Part shown: in pieces, positions 16,382 through 23,478 of the stretch
Numbering within the stretch: the stretch's first letter is position 1
Layout: every line of letters starts with the position of its first letter
NCBI RefSeq assembly: GCF_002954775.1
Contig: NZ_PJME01000034.1
Span: forward strand, 42,328-106,327
Direction of reading: 5' to 3'
Source of the DNA: Streptomyces geranii
GTDB taxonomy: Bacteria > Actinomycetota > Actinomycetes > Streptomycetales > Streptomycetaceae
DNA length: 64,000 bases
Made by a program: the position numbers and the translations under genes
Notes under the pieces: generated by a model
Told to the model about the DNA's origin: nothing
The model's database searches: none
What the model saw: only the letters and a program-made list of their open reading frames with translations

Positions 16382-18409
16382 TTGAACAGCACCCCCGTAC
16401 CCGAAGGCCGTTCCCACGCCGTGCCCGCGAGGGAGACGGTGCCCCGGCAGAAGGGGGCGGCCGGGGGCGCCGGGTGGGCGCGCGGTGCCACGGCCGATCT
16501 GCTCGAACACCTCGACCCCCACACCGCGGCCCAGGCCGCCGCCACCGAGAACCTGCTGCGCTGCTGGGTACGGGAGAACGACCTCGCCGCCCCCACCGAC
16601 GGCACCCTCCGCATCCCCCTCCCCACCAGCGGCACCGCCCTGCTCGCCCCGGTCCACTACTGGTCCCCGACCGGCTGGCACCGCTTCGGACTCCCGCACC
16701 TGGCCGACGCCCCCGCAGGAGCCCCGGCGGCCGACGCGGTCACCGTCGCGACACTCCTCGCGCGGGAGGCGTACGACGGTCCCACGCGCGCGGGGACGAC
16801 GGCACCCACGTACAAGGGCGACGACGGGAGTGGGGACGGCCTCCCGCGCGCGGGTACGGAGGGCGGCCAAGGCGGTCGTGCAGACGGCCTCCCGCGCGCG
16901 GGGACGGTGAGTGATCCGGGGCGCGATGCCTCGCGCGCGCCCTCCGTCCTGCCCCCCGACGCCGTCGACCTGGTCGCCCGGGTCGCCGACTCCGTCCGCC
17001 GTACCGCCACCTTCATCAGTGACCGGCGAGCCCAGCCCGCCGACGGGCCCGACCTCTTCCTCGCCGCCGAACAGGCGCTGCTGCTCGGCCACCCGCTGCA
17101 CCCGACCCCGAAGAGCCGCGAAGGGCTCGCCGAGGCCGAAGCCCGGCTCTACTCGCCGGAGTTGCGCGGCTCCTTCCCGCTGCACTGGCTCGCGGTGGCC
17201 CCCTCCGTGCTCGCCACCGACTCCGCCTGGACCGAGCGCGGTCGCCCCATCCGCGCCGAGCAGCTCACCGCCCAGCTCATCGGCGCCGCCCTCCCGCTCC
17301 CGCTGCCCGACGGCTACGCCGCCCTCCCGCTGCACCCCTGGCAGATCCGCGAGACCCGGCACCGCCCGCAGACCGCCGCCCTGTTCGAAGCCGGGCTGCT
17401 CCGCGACCTGTGCACCCACGGCGCCCCCTGGTACCCCACCTCCTCCGTGCGCACCGTCCACCGCTCCGGGGCCCCCGCGATGCTGAAACTCTCGCTGGGG
17501 CTGCGTATCACCAACTCGCGGCGCGAGAACCTCCGTAAGGAACTCCACCGGGGTGTCGAGGTGCACCGGCTGCTGCGCGGCGGGCTGGCCAAGCAGTGGC
17601 AGGCCGCGCACCCGGGCTTCGACATCGTCCGCGACCCGGCCTGGCTCGCCGTCGACGACCCGGACGGCAACCCCGTCACCGGCCTCGACGTCGTGATCCG
17701 GCACAACCCCTTCCACCCGGCCGACGACGTGGCCTGCGTCGCCGGACTCGTCTCGCCCCGCCCGCACGCCCACCCGGAGGACCCGGGCCCGCGGTCCCGG
17801 CTCGCCGCCGTCATCACGCGGCTGGCGGCACGGACCGGCCGCCCGCGCGGTGCCGTCGCCGCCGAGTGGTTCCTGCGGTACCTGGAGCAGGTCGTACGGC
17901 CCGTGCTGTGGCTGGACGGCGAGGCGGGCATCGCCCTGGAGGCCCACCAGCAGAACACCCTGGTCCTGCTGGACGCCGACGGCTGGCCCAGGGGAGGCCG
18001 CTACCGCGACAACCAGGGGTACTACTTCCGTGAGTCCCACCGCGCCGAACTCGACGCCAGGCTGCCCGGCATCGGCGAACAGAGCGACACCTTCGTCTCC
18101 GACGAGGTGACCGACGAACGCTTCGCCTACTACCTCGGCATCAACAACGTCCTCGGCCTCATCGGCGCGTTCGGCTCCCAGCGCCTCGCTGACGAACAGC
18201 TGCTGCTGGCCGCCTTCCGCCGCTTTCTCGGCGACATCGCCTCCGGTCCCGCCCGACCGCGTACGTCCCTGCCCGCCCGCCTGCTGGACTCACCCGTCCT
18301 GCGCTGCAAGGCCAACATGCTCACCCGGCTGCACGGCCTCGACGAACTGGTCGGCCCGGTCGACACCCAGTCCGTCTACGTCGGTATCGCCAACCCCCTG
18401 CATTCCTGA
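16382..18409 (+). CDS. IucA/IucC-family NIS siderophore synthetase
   Basis: 675 residues from a TTG preceded by GAGGAA with five-base spacing. Conserved motifs are LHPWQ, KLSLGLRITNSRREN, LEAHQQNTLV and RDNQGYYF, followed by the FhuF-like tail common in this family. The enzyme adenylates a carboxylate such as citrate and condenses it with an amine or hydroxylamine. A low-complexity insert near residues 135-195 repeats TRAGT/LPRAGT three times, each from a near-identical GC-rich DNA unit. It is absent from the family as I know it and probably forms a loop. The operon order is aminotransferase, synthetase, acetyltransferase. Confidence 0.92.
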   Translation: MNSTPVPEGRSHAVPARETVPRQKGAAGGAGWARGATADLLEHLDPHTAAQAAATENLLRCWVRENDLAAPTDGTLRIPLPTSGTALLAPVHYWSPTGWHRFGLPHLADAPAGAPAADAVTVATLLAREAYDGPTRAGTTAPTYKGDDGSGDGLPRAGTEGGQGGRADGLPRAGTVSDPGRDASRAPSVLPPDAVDLVARVADSVRRTATFISDRRAQPADGPDLFLAAEQALLLGHPLHPTPKSREGLAEAEARLYSPELRGSFPLHWLAVAPSVLATDSAWTERGRPIRAEQLTAQLIGAALPLPLPDGYAALPLHPWQIRETRHRPQTAALFEAGLLRDLCTHGAPWYPTSSVRTVHRSGAPAMLKLSLGLRITNSRRENLRKELHRGVEVHRLLRGGLAKQWQAAHPGFDIVRDPAWLAVDDPDGNPVTGLDVVIRHNPFHPADDVACVAGLVSPRPHAHPEDPGPRSRLAAVITRLAARTGRPRGAVAAEWFLRYLEQVVRPVLWLDGEAGIALEAHQQNTLVLLDADGWPRGGRYRDNQGYYFRESHRAELDARLPGIGEQSDTFVSDEVTDERFAYYLGINNVLGLIGAFGSQRLADEQLLLAAFRRFLGDIASGPARPRTSLPARLLDSPVLRCKANMLTRLHGLDELVGPVDTQSVYVGIANPLHS

Positions 18410-18486
18410 TTGATGTCCCCGACGCCGGAAACCCCCTTTCACCCCCGAGGAACCCGACACACCCCATCTCCTGAGAGGAGCGTCCC

Positions 18487-19167
18487 GTGCCTCCTGCCGA
18501 CGCGCGCACCGCTGACTTCCCCACCGATACCGACACCGACAGCGAGGCCACGCTGGAGCTGCGCCTGCCCGACGAGTTCGTCGCGAGATTCACCGACGAC
18601 CTCCTCGACCGGGTCGAGGACTGGGGGCCGCGCGCCACGCCCGCGGGCTCCTTCCGGCTCGTCCCCGTGGCGGTCGAACGCGATCTGCCGCTGATCGGCC
18701 GCTGGATGAACGACCCCATGGTGGCCACCTTCTGGGAACTCGCCGGCACCGACGGCGTCACCGAGGCCCATCTGCGGGCCCAGCTCGACGGCGACGGACG
18801 CAGCGTGCCCTGTCTCGGCGTGCTGGAGGGCACCCCGATGAGCTACTGGGAGATCTACCGCGCCGACCTCGACCCCCTGGCCCGGCACTACCCCGCCCGG
18901 CCGCACGACACCGGGGTGCACCTCCTGCTCGGCGGGGTCCCCGACCGCGGGCGCGGGCTGGGCAGCACCCTGCTCAGAGCCGTCGCCGACCTGGTCCTCG
19001 ACAACCGCCCCTCCTGCGCGCGGGTCGTCGCGGAACCGGACCTGCGCAACACCCCCTCCGTGTCGGCCTTCCTGACCGCCGGTTTCCGGTTCTCCGCCGA
19101 GCTGGACCTGCCCGGGAAACGGGCCGCCCTCATGGTCCGGGACCGAGGCGCGCGCGATGCGTTGTAG
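18487..19167 (+). CDS. GNAT N-acetyltransferase, IucB/RhbD-type siderophore acylase
   Basis: 226 residues from a GTG with AGAGGAG six bases upstream. The siderophore-type acetyltransferase core is clear: FRLVPVAVERDLPLIGRWMNDP, YWEIYRADLDPLA, and the acetyl-CoA loop GVPDRGRGLGS. Members acetylate N-hydroxylysine or N-hydroxy-diaminopropane. It is the third gene of the siderophore-like operon. No flavin N-monooxygenase is encoded nearby, so either the amine is acetylated without hydroxylation or that gene is elsewhere. Confidence 0.88.
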   Translation: MPPADARTADFPTDTDTDSEATLELRLPDEFVARFTDDLLDRVEDWGPRATPAGSFRLVPVAVERDLPLIGRWMNDPMVATFWELAGTDGVTEAHLRAQLDGDGRSVPCLGVLEGTPMSYWEIYRADLDPLARHYPARPHDTGVHLLLGGVPDRGRGLGSTLLRAVADLVLDNRPSCARVVAEPDLRNTPSVSAFLTAGFRFSAELDLPGKRAALMVRDRGARDAL

Positions 19168-19266
19168 CGCCCTCGCCTCTCCGGCCTCGATCACCTCCCC
19201 TGCCCCGACCGCCTCTCCAGCCTTGATCGCCCGATTGTCAGTGCCGCCCCGTAGGGTGGTCGCGCT

Positions 19267-21321
19267 ATGACGAAGCCCTCACTCCCCGAACTCCTGCACG
19301 CTGCCGTCACCGCCGTCGGCGGCACGGAGCGCCCCGGCCAGATGACCATGGCCGAAGCCGTCGCCGAGGCGATCGACGACGGCTCCCATCTGCTGGTGCA
19401 GGCAGGCACCGGCACCGGAAAGTCGCTCGGCTACCTCGTGCCCGCGCTCGCCCACGGGGAGCGGGTCGTCGTCGCGACGGCCACCCTCGCCCTGCAGCGC
19501 CAGCTCGTCGAGCGCGATCTGCCGCGCACGGTCGACGCCCTGCATCCGGTGCTGCGCCGCCGCCCCGAGTTCGCGATGCTCAAGGGGAGATCGAACTACC
19601 TGTGCCTGCACCGCCTCCACGAGGGCGTGCCGCAGGACGAGGGGGACAGTCTCTTCGATCCGTTCGAGGCGGCGGCACCCACCAGCAAGCTGGGCCAGGA
19701 CCTGCTGCGCCTGCGCGAGTGGTCCGACGAGACCGAGACCGGCGACCGCGACGGCCTCACCCCCGGTGTCTCCGACCGCGCCTGGGCCCAGGTCTCCGTC
19801 TCCTCCCGCGAGTGCCTGGGCGCCTCGAAGTGCGCGTACGGCGCCGAGTGCTTCGCCGAGATGGCCAGGGAGCGGGCCAAGCTCGCCGAGGTGATCGTCA
19901 CCAACCACGCCCTTCTCGCGATCGACGCCATCGAGGGCGCCCCGGTCCTCCCGCAGCACGAGGTGCTGATCGTCGACGAGGCGCACGAACTGGTCTCGCG
20001 GGTCACCGGAGTCGCCACCGGCGAGCTGACCCCCGGCCAGGTCAACCGCGCCGTACGCCGTGCCGCCAAGCTCGTCAACGAGAAGGCCGCGGACCAGCTC
20101 CAGACCGCCGCCGAGGGTTTCGAGCGGGTCATGGAACTGGCCCTGCCCGGACGACTGGAGGAGGTCCCTGAGGACCTCGGGTACGCCCTGATGGCGCTCA
20201 GGGACGCGGCCCGTACGGTGATCTCCGGGATCGGCGCGACCCGCGACAAGTCCGTCCAGGACGAGGACGCGGTCCGCAAACAGGCGCTGGCCTCGGTGGA
20301 GTCCGTGCACGACGTCGCCGAGCGCATCGCGAACGGCTCCGAGTGGGACGTCGTCTGGTACGAGCGGCACGACCGCTTCGGTGCCTCCCTGCGCGTGGCC
20401 CCCATGTCGGTGTCGGGCCTCCTCAGGGAGAAGCTCTTCACGGACCGATCCGTGGTCCTGACCTCGGCCACCCTCAAGCTGGGCGGCGACTTCAACGGCG
20501 TCGGGGCCTCCCTGGGCCTCGCCCCGGAGGGCACCGCGGGTGACGACCTCCCGCAGTGGAAGGGCGTCGACGTCGGCTCGCCCTTCGACTACCCCAAGCA
20601 GGGCATCCTGTACGTCGCCAAGCACCTGGCGCGTCCCGCGCGCGACGGTGACCGCGGGGACATGCTCGACGAGCTGACGGAGCTGATCCAGGCGGCGGGC
20701 GGGCGCACGCTCGGCCTGTTCTCCTCGATGCGGGCGGCCCAGCTCGCGGCGGAGGAACTGCGGTCCCGTATCCCCGAGTTCCCGATCCTCCTCCAGGGCG
20801 AGGAGACGCTCGGCGAGCTGATCAAGAACTTCGCGGCCGACCCGAAGACCTGCCTCTTCGGCACGCTGTCGCTCTGGCAGGGCGTCGATGTCCCGGGCGC
20901 CAGCTGCCAGTTGGTCGTCATGGACAAGATCCCGTTCCCGCGCCCGGACGACCCCCTGATGAGCGCCCGCCAGAAGGCCGTCGAGGACGCCGGGGGCAAC
21001 GGCTTCATGGCCGTCGCCGCCACGCACGCGGCGCTGCTGATGGCGCAGGGTGCCGGCCGCCTCGTACGCGCGACGGGGGACCGCGGTGTGGTCGCCGTAC
21101 TGGACCAGCGGCTCGCCACCGCCCGGTACGGGAGCTATCTGAAGTCGTCCCTGCCGAACTTCTGGTCCACCACCGACCCCAATGTGGTCCGGCGGTCGCT
21201 GGCCGCGATCGACGCGACGGCGAAGCAGGCGGAGGCGGAGTCGTCGAAGGAGGCCGAGGAGGCTCCGGAGACCGAGGCAGCGAAGGGCCCTTCGGAGACC
21301 GAGTCGGCGGAGGAAGCGTAG
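19267..21321 (+). CDS. DinG/XPD-like ATP-dependent DNA helicase
   Basis: 684 residues. Walker A GTGTGKS (about 47-53), DEAH box VDEAHEL, and C-terminal motifs TLSLWQGVDVPG and GAGRLVRATGD are visible. Four cysteines (C113, C183, C189, C195) between motifs Ia and II are spaced as in Fe-S helicases of the XPD/DinG group. These are 5'-3' helicases acting in replication-linked repair. The last 40 residues are Glu/Ala-rich. TAGGGT at 19252-19257, without a good ribosome site, suggests a short or absent leader. It is convergent with lexA. Confidence 0.9.
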   Translation: MTKPSLPELLHAAVTAVGGTERPGQMTMAEAVAEAIDDGSHLLVQAGTGTGKSLGYLVPALAHGERVVVATATLALQRQLVERDLPRTVDALHPVLRRRPEFAMLKGRSNYLCLHRLHEGVPQDEGDSLFDPFEAAAPTSKLGQDLLRLREWSDETETGDRDGLTPGVSDRAWAQVSVSSRECLGASKCAYGAECFAEMARERAKLAEVIVTNHALLAIDAIEGAPVLPQHEVLIVDEAHELVSRVTGVATGELTPGQVNRAVRRAAKLVNEKAADQLQTAAEGFERVMELALPGRLEEVPEDLGYALMALRDAARTVISGIGATRDKSVQDEDAVRKQALASVESVHDVAERIANGSEWDVVWYERHDRFGASLRVAPMSVSGLLREKLFTDRSVVLTSATLKLGGDFNGVGASLGLAPEGTAGDDLPQWKGVDVGSPFDYPKQGILYVAKHLARPARDGDRGDMLDELTELIQAAGGRTLGLFSSMRAAQLAAEELRSRIPEFPILLQGEETLGELIKNFAADPKTCLFGTLSLWQGVDVPGASCQLVVMDKIPFPRPDDPLMSARQKAVEDAGGNGFMAVAATHAALLMAQGAGRLVRATGDRGVVAVLDQRLATARYGSYLKSSLPNFWSTTDPNVVRRSLAAIDATAKQAEAESSKEAEEAPETEAAKGPSETESAEEA

Positions 21322-21322
21322 A

Positions 21323-21370
21323 CACGCCTGTGCCGGTCACCGACCTCGGTCGGTGACCGGCACAGGCGTG
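21323..21370. terminator. Very long perfect hairpin between helicase gene and lexA
   Basis: 23-bp perfect arms (21323-21345 and 21348-21370, starting CACGCCTGTGCCGGTCACC) separated by only two bases, placed directly after the helicase stop. It probably terminates transcription in both directions. Confidence 0.9.
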
Positions 21371-21431
21371 CGCCTGGCCCCGGGAGACACAGGCCTCGGG
21401 TCGGGACAGCACAGGTTCCCGGGAAAGCGCA

Positions 21432-21465
21432 GGGCCCCGGAACCGGCGCAGGGGTTCCGGGGCCC
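21432..21465 (-). terminator. lexA terminator hairpin
   Basis: 13-bp perfect arms (GGGCCCCGGAACC at 21432-21444, complement at 21453-21465) with an eight-base loop, 42 bases beyond the lexA stop. Confidence 0.8.
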
Positions 21466-21507
21466 GGTCGGGGGCGGGTCCGTACGACCCGCCGCCTCCC
21501 GCAGTTC

Positions 21508-22287
21508 TCACACGCGGCGGAGGACCGCCACCACCTTGCCGAGGATCGTCGCCTCGTCGCCGGGGATCGGCTGGTACGCGGAGTTGTGCGGGAGGAGCCA
21601 GACATGGCCGTCCTCGCGCTTGAAGCGCTTGACCGTGGCCTCGCCCTCCAGCATGGCGGCCACGATGTCGCCGTTCTCCGCCACCGGCTGGCGGCGGACG
21701 GTGACCCAGTCGCCGTCGCAGATCGCGGCCTCGATCATCGAGTCACCGACGACCTTCAGGACGAACAGTTCGCCGTCGCCCACCAGTTGGCGGGGGAGCG
21801 GGAACACGTCCTCGACCGATTCCTCGGCGAGGATGGGACCGCCGGCGGCGATCCGTCCCACAAGTGGGACATAGGACGCCGCGGGTTTGCCCGCGGTGTC
21901 CGTGGGCTGCACGGTAGCCCCCTGGTCGGAACCGCGGACCTCATAGGCGCGCGGGCGGTGCGGATCGCGGCGCAGGAATCCCTTGCGCTCCAGGGCCATG
22001 AGCTGGTGTGCGACCGATGAGGTACTGGAGAGGCCAACTGCCTGCCCGATCTCGCGCATCGACGGCGGGTAACCGCGTCGCTGCACGGAGTCCCTGATGA
22101 CCTCGATCACGCGCCGTTGCCGGTCGGTGAGGCCCGAGCTGTCCGCTCGGATTCCTGGAGGTCGTCCAGGGAGGGACCGCTTGTGTCCCTCGGGATTCGT
22201 GGCTTCGTTCATCGAATGCACCGGCTCGAGTCGGCCCTGGGAGCGGTCCTGGGCAGTGATGGTGGCACTGTCTGCGGTGGTGGTCAC
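21508..22287 (-). CDS. lexA: LexA SOS repressor
   Basis: 259 residues from the ATG at 22287; ATG 22212 is an internal alternative. The N-terminal winged helix (LTDRQRRVIEVIRDSVQRRGYPPSMREIGQAVGLSS) binds SOS boxes. The self-cleavage site is the Ala-Gly in GRIAAGGPI, with the catalytic Ser in GDSM and Lys in the EATVKRF segment. RecA-stimulated cleavage lifts repression of DNA-repair genes. A matching SOS box lies 61 bases upstream, so the gene is autoregulated. Confidence 0.97.
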   Translation of the reverse strand: MTTTADSATITAQDRSQGRLEPVHSMNEATNPEGHKRSLPGRPPGIRADSSGLTDRQRRVIEVIRDSVQRRGYPPSMREIGQAVGLSSTSSVAHQLMALERKGFLRRDPHRPRAYEVRGSDQGATVQPTDTAGKPAASYVPLVGRIAAGGPILAEESVEDVFPLPRQLVGDGELFVLKVVGDSMIEAAICDGDWVTVRRQPVAENGDIVAAMLEGEATVKRFKREDGHVWLLPHNSAYQPIPGDEATILGKVVAVLRRV

Positions 22288-22347
22288 GTCGGCCCCTCTC
22301 GATGGTCTCCCGTGCAGTGCAACGGTAGTTGCTTTCGAAAGGTTGCG

Positions 22348-22363
22348 CCAAACACACGTTCGA
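22348..22363 (-). promoter_or_regulatory. SOS box (LexA operator) upstream of lexA
   Basis: On the minus strand the site reads TCGAACGTGTGTTTGG, against the actinobacterial consensus TCGAAC-N4-GTTCGA. The left half-site is perfect and the right half is partly degenerate. It lies 61 bases upstream of the lexA start. Confidence 0.88.
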
Positions 22364-22605
22364 GTGAAAAATTAAGGATGGCCTGCCGCGATCGGGCGTT
22401 TGGGTGTATGGCTGCCTTCGTCGGCGGGGCGGCGGCCTCGTGGGCCGGTGGTCGATTCTGCCACCCGGAGTCCCGTCAGTAGGGGATCGACCCCCGCGGT
22501 ACGAGGTTCTCACCGTATCTCCGCATGTCCCGCGGCGGTACGGCCGCGCGGCGCGTGTCCTTGTCGGTGCGACACGCGCACGTGATGGATGAATGTGCGG
22601 GCCGA

Positions 22606-22652
22606 TTCCCACATCTTGTGGCTAGGCTGCGGCCTGATCCCAGAAGTTGTGG
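22606..22652 (+). promoter_or_regulatory. Tandem NrdR boxes upstream of nrdR-nrdJ
   Basis: Two sites, 22606-22621 (TTCCCACATCTTGTGG) and 22637-22652 (ATCCCAGAAGTTGTGG), match the NrdR-box consensus ACACWATATMTWGTGT at about 10 and 9 of 16 positions. Their starts are 31 bp apart, three helical turns, the spacing known for NrdR box pairs. A -10-like TAGGCT (22623-22628) lies between them, so bound NrdR would cover the promoter. Confidence 0.82.
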
Positions 22653-22761
22653 TCCCTGGGGTCTTCGGTCTCCCCGGGCATCGCCTATGCTGGGGTCTGC
22701 TTCGAGGGGTCCGAGGGTCCCGAGAGGCCATTGAGTCTGCTGTGAGGGAGGGTTGGAGAAC

Positions 22762-23313
22762 ATGCACTGCCCCTTCTGCAGGCACCCCGACAGCCGCGTC
22801 GTCGACAGTCGTACGACCGACGACGGCACGTCGATCCGCAGGCGCCGCCAGTGCCCCGACTGCTCCCGCCGGTTCACCACCGTCGAGACGTGCTCGCTCA
22901 TGGTGGTCAAGCGGTCCGGAGTCACCGAGCCCTTCAGTCGTACGAAGGTCATCAACGGTGTGCGCAAGGCATGCCAGGGACGACCTGTCACCGAGGACGC
23001 ACTCGCCCAACTCGGCCAGCGGGTCGAGGAAGCGGTGCGGGCCACCGGAAGCGCCGAGCTGACCACCCACGACGTGGGGCTGGCCATACTCGGTCCGTTG
23101 CAGGAACTCGACCTCGTCGCCTACCTGCGATTCGCGTCCGTCTACCGGGCGTTCGACTCGCTGGACGACTTCGAGGCCGCCGTCGTGGAGCTGAGGCAAG
23201 CTTCGCGCCGCCCCGCCGTGGACGACGAAGACCCGGATGTGGGGCGCCAGGAAGACGACCGCGGGTCCGGAGCGACTGCCGAGGTCCCCGTACCCGCCAA
23301 CGCCGCCGACTGA
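22762..23313 (+). CDS. nrdR: Transcriptional repressor NrdR
   Basis: 183 residues from ATG 22762, where the family always begins (MHCPFC); GGGAGG at 22747-22752 is the ribosome site, and an in-frame TTG at 22753 is less likely. The N-terminal zinc ribbon has CPFC and CPDC pairs. The following ATP-cone (VVKRSGVTEPFSRTKV) senses ATP/dATP. NrdR represses ribonucleotide reductase genes. It precedes nrdJ and has its own paired boxes, so it controls this operon. The tail after residue 150 is longer than usual and hydrophilic. Confidence 0.97.
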   Translation: MHCPFCRHPDSRVVDSRTTDDGTSIRRRRQCPDCSRRFTTVETCSLMVVKRSGVTEPFSRTKVINGVRKACQGRPVTEDALAQLGQRVEEAVRATGSAELTTHDVGLAILGPLQELDLVAYLRFASVYRAFDSLDDFEAAVVELRQASRRPAVDDEDPDVGRQEDDRGSGATAEVPVPANAAD

Positions 23314-23478
23314 CCGGCGGGCCGGACCCGGACGACTTGGTCCGGCCCTGGCCGGTGACGGCGATCCATATACCTGCTGCGGGCGGCGACAAGAGGGTGC
23401 CCGCAGCGCGTGAAACAACATCGTGCCATGGGAACAACGTGGCACTTCTGGGCGTTTTGCCCGATACAGGGAGGCGGC

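Noticed and set aside
14624..18040. A 1,138-codon minus-strand frame across the siderophore operon
   Set aside because: Shadow of the aminotransferase and synthetase genes; no ribosome site and no motifs.
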